Shown: in pieces, positions 1 to 11,502 of the stretch
Position numbering within the stretch: position 1 is the first letter of the stretch
How the letters are laid out: the number at the start of each line of letters is the position of its first letter
NCBI GenBank assembly: GCA_001643675.2
Contig: LSRY02000005.1
Location: 436,501-500,500 of the forward strand
DNA length: 64,000 nucleotides
Direction of reading: 5' to 3'
Source: Monocercomonoides exilis
Lineage: Eukaryota; Preaxostyla; Oxymonadida; Polymastigidae
Made by a program: the position numbers and the translations under genes
Notes under the pieces: generated by a model
Database searches by the model: none
Seen by the model: only the letters and a program-made list of their open reading frames with translations
What the model was told of the DNA's origin: nothing

Positions 1-3000
1 GGCGAAGATTTTGAAGATAAAGATGAAAACAGAAATAAAAAAGAAGAAGATAATGAAGAAGAAGAAGAAGAAGAAGAGAATGAAGAGGAGGACGAGGACG
101 AGGAAGAGGAAGAAGAAAACAGCACCGAAGAAGAGAATTCAGAAGAACCAGGAAGAGAAGAAGCAGATTTAAAAGGGCGCATACAAAGAGAAGACCGAAA
201 GGAAAGTCTTAAAGTGAGTCCGAAAGAAAGCGAGCCGAAGGAGTTCGATGAGATTGAGGCGGAAGATGATGAGACGCGCAAGATGCTGCTTGAGCTGGAA
301 CAATATCCGAGTCTGTTAGAGTCCTTTGAGCAGGCTGACCAGCGCTTCAGAGAGAAACAGCATCCGCCTCTGATGTTCAATGCGTTTGATGCGACGATTC
401 CGGAAGAGCCAGAAATGGAGAAGGAGAAAAAGGACAGACGCGACAAAGAGCGGAAAAGGAGGAGGAAGCGGAGAAGAGAGGAAGGAGAGGAAGAGGAAGA
501 AGAGGAAGAAAGCGAAGGGATTGAAGAGGTTAGCGAGGGAGGGTCAGTGTTTGGAGAGATGGAGAATGAAGATTCGACGATTTTTGAAGAAGACGAAAGA
601 GACATGTTTGAGAGAGAGGAAGAGGAAGAGTACGAAGAAAAACAAAGGAGAGAAAGAGAAAGAGAAAGAGAAAGAGAAAGAGAAAGAGAGAAAGAGAAAG
701 AAGCTGAGGAAGGAAGAGAAGGCAAAGATCACAATGAACGAGAGAAAACAAAAGGAAAGAAAGACAAAACAGGAAGAGGTTCGTCACTTTCACACAGTCA
801 AAGCAGAAAGAAAAAGGAGAAAGGGAATTCTCGAAAAATCGCCCTTCATTTGACGCCTGTTGCGGATGGGTCGACGCTCAACACAGAAAAAGAAAAAGAA
901 AAAGAAAAAGAAAAAGAAGAGCACAAGAAAAGAGGAGCCAAACACTCAAACGAGACGGTTCGCATGGGATTGCGAGAAAGGCCCTCAAAAAACAAAAGAG
1001 AAAAGCGGCTGAGCGACTCACGAGGCTCAGCGTCGTCTTCGCTGGCATCACTGTCTGCCTCTTCCTCTTCTGAGATGCTGAAGACGAATCCGTCGGGCAT
1101 TCCGCTGGCGTTTGACCGAGAGGCCTTTCTGAAGATGCTCAACACGCCGTCTGTCTCTCCAGTCATTCTGAACTTCAACGTGCTCGAAAAGCAGAAGCCT
1201 GAATCGTTTCAGTCATTTGAGTCACTCACTCCGCGCTCAAAGACATCGTTTTTTGCATCTTTGCTGGTAAAAGCGCAGGAAAAAGCAAGCGACAACACGA
1301 CAAAGGAGCTGAAGCAGATGCTGATTGAAGGAGAAAACTACGAAGGAAAGAAGGAGAAGGGAAAAGACATCCAAACTCCTTCTGCAAGGAGCAATTTGGC
1401 ATTTCCGTTTGGGAAAGGCGGAAAAAAAGGGAAAGAGAAGGAGAAAGACGACGAGACGACTTATTTAATGGGAACGGAAGCGTTTTATGATGAAGAGCGG
1501 TTTGATCCATTTGACATTTTTCGATCAGAAAGCAAAACATCGTTGGATCATGTCAAAATGGGAGACACAGAAAGAAAAAGAGCAAAAGACAAGCCACAAT
1601 CACAGCTCAAAATACGAGAAAAAGAGAAGGAAAGTAACAAATCGACGAAAAGAAAGGAGAAAACATCAGCTCGCACTGCTTCGCCTTCTCCCTCTGTTTC
1701 TTCCACACCTTCGCCAAGCCCTTCTCGTTCGCCGACTTCTTCGGCATCTCCTTTGCCACATGTGGGAAAAGGAAGAAAATCGAATGAAGGAGCGAAGGAG
1801 GCAAAGAAGAGAAAGGGATATTTGGCTGAAAGGAAAAAGACAACAGAAAAAGCAGAGAAAACAAAAAATCAGAAAGAGAAAAGCGAACAAAGTACAAAAA
1901 TAACCAAAGCGACTAAAAAAGGGAATGTCAAAGAAGCAAATGCACCAGAAGAAGGAACGAAGAAACACCAAACGGAATCGAAAGAAGAAGAGGAAGCATC
2001 AAAGGCTTCTTCAGCTGCTGATCAAAAAATACCAAGTTCATCAACAACAACTTCAGAAACGATGTCTTCATCGCATCTTCCAATGTCTTCAAAGTCAACA
2101 TCATCAATGGCATTAGCGTCTGCAACTGCGTTATTGCGTTCCCGTTCTCCTTCTCCTTCTCCTTCACATTCGCCTTCACCTTCTCGTTCTCCTTCATCAT
2201 CTTCTCTTCTGAATGGCCGAAGTGTCTCAAGCAGATCTCTGAAGCCAGCTAATTCAAGCTCGCAATTGAAAATACAATCAACACGACTTTCAACTGAAGA
2301 TGAAGGTGTTTTATCGAAGGAAGCACTGGAAGAGCAGCTGATGGATGACTTGGATGAAAAGAATGTGTTTCGGCTGCTATCAGAACTGATTAAAGCTGAT
2401 CAGAAAGAAAAAGAATTGGAAAGACAGGAGAAGGAAAGGGAGATGGAGGAAGAGGCAGAAAGAGAAAGAGAAAGAGAAAGAGAGAAGGCAAAAATGGAAG
2501 AAGAAGAAGAGAAAGAAAGGAATATGAAAGAGGATTCAAACAATCAGCTTGAGAAAGCAAATGATGAAGAAAAAGAGAACGAGATTGAAAAGCAGAAACA
2601 AGAAGCAGAGAAAGATGAAAAAATGAATGAACAAAACAAAAAGCAAAATTCTTTCAGAGTTGAAAGTGAAAAGCCGCAAACAACTGAAACTGTGCAGAAA
2701 GACGAAATGAAAGTGACAAGCCAAACAAAAAATGAGGAAAAGGCGAATGGAGAAGCAGCGAATCAACTTTTGTTGAATGAGACAGCAACACCTCCATCGA
2801 CACCTGAAGTGAATGAGATGAGAACAAAAGTTGATCAACAAAAGGAACAAGTAAATCAGCTTGTGCATATGGAAGATGAAACTCTAATGGTGAAAGAAAA
2901 AGAAAAGAAAGAAGAAAAGGAAAAGATTAAAAAAGAAGAGGGCTTGGAAGGAAAGAAAAATAAGGTTGATGACAAAAATGAGATCGCTGAAAAAGCAGAA

Positions 3001-6000
3001 AGAAAAGCTGATAAAAATGCCAATGTGGAAGCACAAAAAAAGAGTGTAATTGTTCGAAAGGCATCTGAAGGAAGGATATCACTTGTCTTTTCAACTTCTG
3101 GTGACACCTGCAAAACAACAGAAGCTCCAATCAATGCAACACAAACACCTTCTCTTCCTCCTGCTTCTTCTGCAACGCCAACACCAAAAGAGAATCTAAA
3201 TTCATCCGTCAAACAAACAAAGCCAGTTGTAACCAAAGTGGAACGGTCATTCAAACCGAAAGTGACAGAAAGGCCTGCCCGCACCATCAATGTGATGAGT
3301 GAAGAGCAGAGAATGCTGCACGAAAGAAGCACGTCTCCGCAGTCGCCAAAGGCAGCCTCAAAAATCAGAGCGAAAGTTCCGACGGTTGTGAGAAGAAGAT
3401 CCCCTTCGCCTGAGAGTCACTCGCAGACTGCACAAAACACAAAGCAGGAGAATTCACAAGATGCTCAAAGGGATTCAGTTAAACAAGGAAAATCTGCCTC
3501 TGCTTCGACAACACATCTGACTGATTTGAAGTTTCCGATGATTTCGAATGCGTCGTCCTCTTTTTCTTCTTTTTCCATGTCGCCTTCTTCGCCATCTGCA
3601 GACAAGTTTCCGATGGAAGCGACAGAAACCGAGAAAACAGTAGCAGCGCCTTCCTCACAAACACAAATGCACAATGAAAGAGATGAACAAAAACCACAAC
3701 ACGAAACATACTTTCGTGTAATTCCAACGCCACTTCCAGAAATGTTCCAGCAGCCACTTTTACTTTCATCTTCGTCTTCATCTTCTTCGGATGAATCATC
3801 ATCATCATCTTCTTCTTCTTCTTCCCTTATGCCTCCGAGTTATCAACAGCCCATGTCGCATTCTCCTCTTCTCATTCAGCCGTTGAGTCCTCAGACTGCT
3901 CTCACATCGCCCACTTATCCGCATTCATTAGAACGAGCATTTCCTTCTGTCGATGGCTCTTCTTCGCCTGCTGCTCCTTCTCCTTCTCCTTCTCCTTCTC
4001 GGCAAAAGACTCAATCTTCTCAGCAGCAAAAGCTGAAAACTCAGAAAGTTGACAAAACAATAAAGTCAAAATATATTTCAGACATCAAGTTTGACGCAAA
4101 ACGAGAAGAAAGGCGGAAGAAAATACTGGAAATGAAGAAGAAAGCAGAGGTGATTGCGACAATATCTGAAAGGCTGGACAAAGGAAAGATGCCAGAAAAG
4201 ATTACTTCTCAACTGGAGCAAATCAGAGAGCTGATGAATGCACTGCAGACGGAAAACAACTTGGACGAATTCAATTTTAGTGGTGTTGAAGAGAAGGAGA
4301 CGCAGAACAGTTCAATGCAAGCTCGTTATTCAGATTATGAGCCTTCTTCTTCTTCTTCTTCTTCTTCTTCAATAGCTCCAATTGAGAACAGTGCACAACG
4401 AAACATGAATGAACTTGAAAATGACAACGCTGCTGATGAAAGTCCGTTCACTCGCAGAACAGTCGAGTCAAGTTTTGTGTATTCGACAGCTGATCCTTCT
4501 CAATCATCAACAGCTGATAGCTCATTTCCTTCAAATTATGCCAATCCATCTTTCTCCTCTTTCAGTTCAAGTGCATTTTCCTCATTTTCTCCTTCTCTTT
4601 CGTCTTCTCCTGTGCCTTCTTCTTCTTCTTCTTCTCTTTCCTTCTTCAAATCTCCTTCCACTCAGCTCATATCTTACAGCTCTTCCGAAAGAAGAAGCGG
4701 CTTCGAGCCACCAGCCTCAACTTCAACAAACATTCAACAATTTTCTCAGTCATTTTCGCTTTCTTCTCAAACACCTTATTCATCATCTTCTTCCTCTTCT
4801 TCTTCCTCTTCCTCATCTTTGATAGGATTACCAACTGAACAGCCTGTTTCTTCTTCAATGGAATTTAAGACTTCTCTTTCTGATGGCAATGTTTTGCCTT
4901 CTTCTTCGTCTACTGCTTCTTCACATCAACACATTTCCCACAGCAAACAAGAATTGACCAATAGCAGTTCTTCATCAGAATCTTCTCATTCTATAGAAAA
5001 CAGGAATCAAAACAGACGTTCACTTTCTCCGCCAGATATTTCTGATCCAATTACTTCTCTTTCCGCCGCCATGCCAACTTCCTCTTCATTGCCAAGCATC
5101 AATTCTTCAAATGCCAATCAAATAAAATCTTCAAAATCTGATCTTTTGAATGAAAGCACAGCTGAAATCCGTTCTTCAGTGAGTGTTTACCAATTCCCTC
5201 CAAAAAAGCTTGGTGCTAGTATTTTCAAGCAGCCTTCACCTGCTCCTCCAAGCAATGCTCCAAGATATTCTTCTCCTTCTTCGCCTTTCGCTTCTTCATC
5301 TTCTTCTTCTTCTGCAACTTCTTCGTTTCGTCTTCCAAAGTCTGTTAATCTCTCTTCTTCTTCGCTGACTGCTCAATCTGACCATATTCTTCAACAGAAC
5401 ACCTCAAAACACGATCAGCCTTCATTTGCATCAGAAACAAGACGTGTTCCTATTCGATCCCTCAACGCTCTTCGCAATTCTGCTTCTCCAACTTCCTCTT
5501 CTTCCTCTTCTTCATCTGTTGCCTCGCCGCTTCTTCAGCCACCAACATCTCCTTCTTTCTCAGGCAATCCCTTTCAAGCTGAAGCTGAAGAAAGCGAAGG
5601 AGCAGCAGATGAGCTGTATCTTGTGGCAAAAGAACCTAAAACGTTTCATTTTGCTTTGGGAGACGATAATGACAAACAAGACAAAGCAATTCGATTTGGC
5701 CACTCTGTTTCAAGGGTGAATGACTCAAATGTGCAGCAGTCGCAACAGCATCCACTTAGTGCACCTTCTCTTTCACATCCAAAACAATCTTTCATTTCTT
5801 CTTCATCATCTTCTATGTTGCATCTGACGACAGATGAATCCATTTCCAGGCAAGATCCACAGAAACAAAGCAAAAGTTCTCTTCCTCCATTGATGCAGTC
5901 AGAAGAGCCTTCTTTTGCCACAGCAGCAAATGCAACAAGAGCAGGTTCTGTTCGAAGTGTTTCCTCGCTTTCTGAGAAGAGAAGGAAATCTCCTTTTCTT

Positions 6001-8415
6001 CTGAATGAATTCTTCGAGCCTGGCAAACAAAATGGTATGCCTGGCAATTCGATTGATTTGTTTATGCCTTCTGAATCAAAGAGAATGAACGCATTGTCAA
6101 CTTCTGTTTCATTGTCTTCTTCTTCTTCTTCATTTCCTCGTCAATCTCAAATTTCTCCTTTTGTTAGGCCGACTTCACTTTCCCAATCAATATCATTTTT
6201 ATCCACACAGCAATCACTCCACACAACTTCAGCTTTTCAAAAGGGCGATCCAAATGCTATGCCTGCTGTCTCAACAGAAAATGCTTCTCAGTCTGTTCAT
6301 TCTGATCATTTGAGACAGGCCAAACAGCCTGCTCACATTCCTCTTCGAACTCTTCTGCCACCGATTCAAAATGGAAACTCAGAGAAAGAAGAGGCATTTG
6401 ATTCACAGGAGCAAAAACTGCTAAAGATGCAATATGAACATTCTCTGAATAGAAATAAGAAAAAAACACTTATGAATGTTTGGACGCAGCCGACAGATCC
6501 AAAAAGGATGAATGAAGAAAGAATGGAATTGAGCCAGTTGGAAAACTCAATGGAACACTCAAAAAAGGATTCAACAAACAAAAGTTCATTGGACACTCAA
6601 AAGCAAAGAAGAAATACTGAAAAGGAGAGAGGTAGACAGCAATTTCCCTCCGAAGAGCTGACAACTGCCAATCTTGTTCGACTCGGTGTGGACGATGAAG
6701 ATGTATTATCATCCAATTATCAATCATCACCATTGCCATTTTCTGATACAAATTCTGATGCTTATAATTTTGCTGGTCCTTCTCTTTTTCCTCGCTCTCA
6801 ATCTATCACCAATTTGTCTATGCATTCTGATCACTCTGAACTTTCATTGCTGTCTTTTCCGAATGAAGAGGAAACAGTGAATGTGGCGTTGGATTCGGTG
6901 AGGAAGCGGAACTCACTAACAGTCGCCGAGCGTAGCCTCGGAATCAGCAATGATCCATCATCGGAAGAAACCAAATTTGGAGGAGGAATGCGAAATGTGT
7001 TGGATGGAGAAGGAAGAGGAGCGGGAAAGAATATGTTCAGTGGAATTAGCAGAAAGAGGAATGATGCAAACTTAACTCTCACTGCAAATGGAGGATTTCC
7101 TCAAAAGCAGCCAATTTCTATTGATTGGAACACGGCAAATTCAGATTCAACTTCGGTGAAATCAAAAAGAAACGAGTTTGCAGACAAAGTCGCAGAAAAA
7201 AAGCACATTACAGTTGCAAATGAGCTCACTCCACTTCCTCCAGTCAGAAGAGTGAAAGACAACAGAATCACTATGGCGTCTGCTTTGGACGCTGGAAATA
7301 AAAACAAAACTGAAGACGGGAAGATAAGAAAGAAGTTGCAAGGTTCAACAGATGGCAGCACAGTAAATCCAGCAACAGCGACGAAACCATTTGCATTATC
7401 TCCTCCTCGTCGAAATGTGGATTCTCTTTCTTCTTCGATTATAATTCCATCTGATGCAAAAGTGAAAAGAAGAAATGAGATGAAAGTTGAAGATGCCGAA
7501 GCTGTGCTGAGGAGCGCTTTGAAAACAATGGAGAAGTATGGATGGACTGATACAGAAATGGAGAACAAAAAAGAGGGGAAAGAAGGAAAAGACGAAGAAT
7601 TGCTGAATGATTCATCGTTGACGGGACAGCCAAAGAAGGGGAAAGCCAGAAAGCAGCCTGTAAGCTATCTATCTGTTTCGCGAAGGCTGTCTCGATCGCC
7701 TCCGAGAATTGATTTTAATGCATCATCAACAGCATCGCTATTAGCAACTGCTACTGCTTCAAAAACATCAGCACCGCAACTGCAAACTGTCTCAACACTT
7801 AACAAGTCTGCAACTTTGCTTGAAACTTCGACTCAGAAAGCGAAAGATGATGCAACAGATAAAGAACATATCAAACAACAAAATAATATGCCCCGATCTT
7901 TTTCTCCACAAGCAAAATTGCTTTCTCACAAAGCACTTTCTTCAGATGCAACGCAGAAAATGCAGCAAAGCCAAATTAAACATATTCTTGACAGATTGCA
8001 AAAGCAGGAGGTTTCTTCCAACAGCAAAGGAGTGAATCCTGTTGAAACTGAGAAAAAGAAGGAAGAAAAGAAGAGTACCATCGCAAGTAATGTTACAAAG
8101 AGCAAAGCTGACAAAAAAGATAAGCATTCCGAAATAGCTACTGCTTCAAAAATGGAAAGAGCTTCTCCTAGAGTTAGTAAGAAATCATCAAAACAGCCCA
8201 TATCAGAACTCAAAAACGATAGTTCAAAGAAGATTGACCGAACAAGACCAAAGCCATTGACAATATTTGAAAATTCACCATCATCACAATCAACCATTCA
8301 AGCTTCAGTTTCTTCAAAGAGAAAAAGTGAAGAAAGTGATGATGTTGAAAATCCAGAAGATATTCTTGAAAATTTGATGAATGAATTTTTGGGAGACATA
8401 TCTTCTTATCTTTAA
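1..8415 (+). CDS. Giant charged and serine-rich protein, 5' end outside window
   Basis: The reading frame is open from base 1 to the TAA at 8413-8415 (about 2,804 codons), so the true start is upstream. A GTG near 214 has no reason to be a start in a eukaryote. I recognise no catalytic domain. The first 70 codons are almost all Glu/Asp/Lys. Residues up to about 350 are Arg/Glu/Lys-rich with (RE)n and (KE)n runs, and a second charged coiled-coil-like block lies near bases 2390-3060. From about 3500 on it is dominated by Ser-homopolymer runs (near 3765-3830, 4345-4370, 4790-4820) and Ser-Pro motifs. A short helical charged segment near 4090-4250 and the acidic C-terminus (8340-8410) are the least degenerate parts. 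It is probably a largely disordered nuclear or scaffold protein, but that is a guess. The downstream same-strand gene starts 124 bases after its stop. Confidence 0.8.
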   Translation, partial: GEDFEDKDENRNKKEEDNEEEEEEEENEEEDEDEEEEEENSTEEENSEEPGREEADLKGRIQREDRKESLKVSPKESEPKEFDEIEAEDDETRKMLLELEQYPSLLESFEQADQRFREKQHPPLMFNAFDATIPEEPEMEKEKKDRRDKERKRRRKRRREEGEEEEEEEESEGIEEVSEGGSVFGEMENEDSTIFEEDERDMFEREEEEEYEEKQRREREREREREREREKEKEAEEGREGKDHNEREKTKGKKDKTGRGSSLSHSQSRKKKEKGNSRKIALHLTPVADGSTLNTEKEKEKEKEKEEHKKRGAKHSNETVRMGLRERPSKNKREKRLSDSRGSASSSLASLSASSSSEMLKTNPSGIPLAFDREAFLKMLNTPSVSPVILNFNVLEKQKPESFQSFESLTPRSKTSFFASLLVKAQEKASDNTTKELKQMLIEGENYEGKKEKGKDIQTPSARSNLAFPFGKGGKKGKEKEKDDETTYLMGTEAFYDEERFDPFDIFRSESKTSLDHVKMGDTERKRAKDKPQSQLKIREKEKESNKSTKRKEKTSARTASPSPSVSSTPSPSPSRSPTSSASPLPHVGKGRKSNEGAKEAKKRKGYLAERKKTTEKAEKTKNQKEKSEQSTKITKATKKGNVKEANAPEEGTKKHQTESKEEEEASKASSAADQKIPSSSTTTSETMSSSHLPMSSKSTSSMALASATALLRSRSPSPSPSHSPSPSRSPSSSSLLNGRSVSSRSLKPANSSSQLKIQSTRLSTEDEGVLSKEALEEQLMDDLDEKNVFRLLSELIKADQKEKELERQEKEREMEEEAEREREREREKAKMEEEEEKERNMKEDSNNQLEKANDEEKENEIEKQKQEAEKDEKMNEQNKKQNSFRVESEKPQTTETVQKDEMKVTSQTKNEEKANGEAANQLLLNETATPPSTPEVNEMRTKVDQQKEQVNQLVHMEDETLMVKEKEKKEEKEKIKKEEGLEGKKNKVDDKNEIAEKAERKADKNANVEAQKKSVIVRKASEGRISLVFSTSGDTCKTTEAPINATQTPSLPPASSATPTPKENLNSSVKQTKPVVTKVERSFKPKVTERPARTINVMSEEQRMLHERSTSPQSPKAASKIRAKVPTVVRRRSPSPESHSQTAQNTKQENSQDAQRDSVKQGKSASASTTHLTDLKFPMISNASSSFSSFSMSPSSPSADKFPMEATETEKTVAAPSSQTQMHNERDEQKPQHETYFRVIPTPLPEMFQQPLLLSSSSSSSSDESSSSSSSSSSLMPPSYQQPMSHSPLLIQPLSPQTALTSPTYPHSLERAFPSVDGSSSPAAPSPSPSPSRQKTQSSQQQKLKTQKVDKTIKSKYISDIKFDAKREERRKKILEMKKKAEVIATISERLDKGKMPEKITSQLEQIRELMNALQTENNLDEFNFSGVEEKETQNSSMQARYSDYEPSSSSSSSSSIAPIENSAQRNMNELENDNAADESPFTRRTVESSFVYSTADPSQSSTADSSFPSNYANPSFSSFSSSAFSSFSPSLSSSPVPSSSSSSLSFFKSPSTQLISYSSSERRSGFEPPASTSTNIQQFSQSFSLSSQTPYSSSSSSSSSSSSSLIGLPTEQPVSSSMEFKTSLSDGNVLPSSSSTASSHQHISHSKQELTNSSSSSESSHSIENRNQNRRSLSPPDISDPITSLSAAMPTSSSLPSINSSNANQIKSSKSDLLNESTAEIRSSVSVYQFPPKKLGASIFKQPSPAPPSNAPRYSSPSSPFASSSSSSSATSSFRLPKSVNLSSSSLTAQSDHILQQNTSKHDQPSFASETRRVPIRSLNALRNSASPTSSSSSSSSVASPLLQPPTSPSFSGNPFQAEAEESEGAADELYLVAKEPKTFHFALGDDNDKQDKAIRFGHSVSRVNDSNVQQSQQHPLSAPSLSHPKQSFISSSSSSMLHLTTDESISRQDPQKQSKSSLPPLMQSEEPSFATAANATRAGSVRSVSSLSEKRRKSPFLLNEFFEPGKQNGMPGNSIDLFMPSESKRMNALSTSVSLSSSSSSFPRQSQISPFVRPTSLSQSISFLSTQQSLHTTSAFQKGDPNAMPAVSTENASQSVHSDHLRQAKQPAHIPLRTLLPPIQNGNSEKEEAFDSQEQKLLKMQYEHSLNRNKKKTLMNVWTQPTDPKRMNEERMELSQLENSMEHSKKDSTNKSSLDTQKQRRNTEKERGRQQFPSEELTTANLVRLGVDDEDVLSSNYQSSPLPFSDTNSDAYNFAGPSLFPRSQSITNLSMHSDHSELSLLSFPNEEETVNVALDSVRKRNSLTVAERSLGISNDPSSEETKFGGGMRNVLDGEGRGAGKNMFSGISRKRNDANLTLTANGGFPQKQPISIDWNTANSDSTSVKSKRNEFADKVAEKKHITVANELTPLPPVRRVKDNRITMASALDAGNKNKTEDGKIRKKLQGSTDGSTVNPATATKPFALSPPRRNVDSLSSSIIIPSDAKVKRRNEMKVEDAEAVLRSALKTMEKYGWTDTEMENKKEGKEGKDEELLNDSSLTGQPKKGKARKQPVSYLSVSRRLSRSPPRIDFNASSTASLLATATASKTSAPQLQTVSTLNKSATLLETSTQKAKDDATDKEHIKQQNNMPRSFSPQAKLLSHKALSSDATQKMQQSQIKHILDRLQKQEVSSNSKGVNPVETEKKKEEKKSTIASNVTKSKADKKDKHSEIATASKMERASPRVSKKSSKQPISELKNDSSKKIDRTRPKPLTIFENSPSSQSTIQASVSSKRKSEESDDVENPEDILENLMNEFLGDISSYL

Positions 8416-8539
8416 AAAATTTATTTATCTATGTATTTCATTATAAATGCTTTTGAAGCAAATTTTCTGTTTTGATCATCAACCTTTGTTTGAATCATTT
8501 CTTTTTTCTTTTGTTGTTTTTCGTTCAATAAAAAAGAAA

Positions 8540-11502
8540 ATGAGTATTACTGCAGAAGGGTTCACCGATACACTACCTTTAGAAGAGAGATATGGAGATC
8601 TCCTTGATGTATATGATCCACGTGATTGGTGTGAATTTGGATTCCCTTATCACAATTTTTTTGAAGTTTGCAAATGATAATCGCATATCATATCGTTTCT
8701 CCAAAAGGTTGCATAGATATGATCAGCCTGGAACACCTCAGCAATGGAAAGATTTCACAAATCCAATCAATAATTTACGTTTCCTCCAACAATCTGAAGT
8801 TGATTCTTCAGAAGCCGCTTCGCAAAGCTCATCTACAGAACCTTCTTCAAGTACTTCTCCATCTAAAAAATCTTCCCCGGCAGCTTCAAGATACGGAGTG
8901 CATCTTGTTCCTCAGACAACGGATGTTCTCATTTGCCCATTGTGCAAAAAGAAAATTGAAAATCCGTTTCCTGGGCAGCCAATAAACTGGCACATACAAA
9001 TTTGTTGGGCGTGTGGAAGATATTGCTGCGAAAGCTGTTCAAATATTGTGGATTTGACTCAAATAAAACTGAAAAAAGGAGAGCAGCCTCCAAGTCCTCT
9101 GGAACTTGTGTGATTGTTTTCATTCATCAGTTTTCTTAAACGCAATGTTAAAATTTTGAACTTTAGGGAAGTTGTTTCCATTGTATGGCTCCATTAGGAG
9201 CGTTATCAACAACAATGAAGAGAAGGGTTGACTGGGGCTACCGTCTATTCGATGAAGAGGGAGATTTTCATTCAAATCCAAAATTTGCAGCAGCTCTTTG
9301 CATAGCCTCGGAATGTGATCCTTCAGCAATTATGGTTTGATGGAAACGCTTTTCATTATTTGCCTTCAAATTTTAAATTTTCGTTTATTTTAATGTTGAA
9401 TTTCATTGTTTTTCAAATAAATACCTCAAATGAAAACGTTCATGACATTTATCTCATATAACTTTCGTTTTGCTTCTGTTGTCATCCTATTGATTGTTTT
9501 CTTTCATCTTTTGAAATTATCATCATATAGGCACAAGATCTGATTGCTAACAAGCGCGATCCAGTACAAGGCTGTGCTTATCTCACACGCGGGATAATGT
9601 GCATGAATTATGTGGAATCACTTGCACCAACGTTGATCAACGGCATTTATGCACACTTTTTGTATCGTACTCATTTTTTGCGTCTGTCTGTGGAAAAACG
9701 GTTCGGTTTGTGGGGAAAAGAGTGTAACAAAGACAAAATTGTGGCCGAGCAGGTTGATGAAGAAGGGATGCTGAGGGCCAAAATGAAGGAAGAAAAAGAG
9801 AAGGAGAAAAAATTAGAGACTGGAAAAGAGGAAAAGGCAGGAGAAGAAGAAGCGAAAGAGGAAATGAATGATGTTGAAAGTAAAGAGAATGCAGAATCAA
9901 AGAAAGAAAAAGCGAAAAAACAAAATCAAAGTCCCGCTTCAAGCGATGAAAGCAGTCCTCCTCGTTCACTTTCAGCTTCTCCACCACGTGTTCCTGTTCC
10001 AAAGAAAAAAGATGATTCAAAAAAAGCCAAATCAACTTCAGCTTCTTCGTCATCAACATCTTCTTCTTCTTCTGAAGGTGATGAAGAAAATGAGTCTTCA
10101 AAGCCGGAATGGGCAATACAACCAGTTTTAGACGATGAGGCAGCAAAAGAAGAAGAGAGGAAAATTTTAAGTATTTTGATAACTAAAAAACCAGACGCAT
10201 TCCAATCAAAGACTTCATATTTTTGTGCTTTGTCTGTGCTCCCTTCTGGTTATCCAGATCCTTTGCAACTGCCATTTCGTTCGCTGTATATTGATATGTT
10301 TTCTTTGCCAAATGGTATGATGTTTTTGAACGGGTGATTTGATCTTTTGGAAAGGAAATATTCTTGCTGTTAATATTTATTTGCTTTTGAAAAAGAAGAG
10401 AATAATTTTTGTGTTTTTTTTAAAAAAAAATGATGAAAAGGATTTTTTATGAATTATTAATCTTTTTCATAAATTTTAATCATTTTCTTTCTTTCTATTT
10501 TGATGAAAGGCATTCAACTTATAAGAGATGATCGTTTTTCGAGGCATTTGATATGCCGTTGCTGCACAGGAAATGCCAGAGCAAGGGCTTTGGGAATACT
10601 TCACAGAGGATTGATGTCTTATCTGGGGCATCCAAAAATGGTGATGATGAGAATTATGGTTTGGATTATTAGCAGTTATTTATTGAAAATAAGAGCTATT
10701 TTTTCTGTTTTTGGAAATTGCATTTCTCTTCAAAATTGATTCATCTGTTGATCAATGCCTCATGACTGATATATTGATGACTCAAATGTATACTGAATAA
10801 ACAGGATATAAGGTGGGTATTTGAAACAGAAGAAGGGGCAGAGCAATACATCAGAGAATGTCATGACAAGCTTACTGAAGGACAAAAGGCTGTCCGTGGA
10901 ATGAAAGACATCGGAAAGAACTTTACATGTGTTGGGGTTTGCTATTCGTAAATATCAAAAAAAAAATTTTGACTGTTCATCTATTTTTTAATAATTATTA
11001 ACTAACATAAGGGGCCAAAGGCTTCACGAATACACGATATACCAGTGCCATCGTATGCTTTCATATTTCGCATTGGAAGAGTTGTGCTGAAGATTTATGC
11101 AGCACAAGGGCCTGAATCGACAGTTGTGCTTGATCCATCTGCACTTTCGACTCTGTCAAAAATTGCTGCAGCGAAGGCTGCAATGCTGAAATGTATGAAT
11201 ATTTGATATTGATTTTTTATTTCATTTAAAAATTTCTTTTTTATTTTTGAATTTATTTCGATAAATTTCTGATTCACCAAAATTGTATTTGCTTGCTCTT
11301 GATTTCAGTCCCTTCACCTGAGCACATTCAATCACTTATTGCGCAAAGGGATGCAGATGGCGCATTCGGAGCGAAGTTAGAAGAGAAAGTGAGAAGAGAA
11401 GGAGCGAAAAAATCAAGGGAGCAGGTTATTTCTCAACATGTATCAGCTCTTACTTCAAACGATCCAAGAGAATTAGCATCTCTTCCAAAGGCAATTGGCT
11501 AG
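8540..11502 (+). CDS. Eight-exon protein of unknown function with Cys-rich zinc-binding segment
   Basis: Predicted join(8540..8665,8727..9107,9167..9334,9531..10314,10510..10640,10805..10936,11012..11192,11309..11502), 698 residues, TAG stop. All junctions are GT-AG and phase-consistent. The first intron is ambiguous: 8609-8666 also keeps frame. I preferred the GTTTGC donor because introns at 9335 and 10937 use GTTTG too. Near 8935-9190 lie paired cysteines (CPLC, CWACG, CCESC, and CFHC across an intron) that look like a two-zinc ribbon or treble-clef. A conserved-looking block follows (RVDWGYRLFDEE). Then comes a region with a Lys/Glu and poly-Ser insertion, and a C-terminal block containing RWVFETEEGAEQYI and AAAKAAMLK. 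I do not recognise the family. The insertion and the bulk of exon 4 (9780-10130) are low complexity. Stop and start context are ordinary. Confidence 0.7.
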
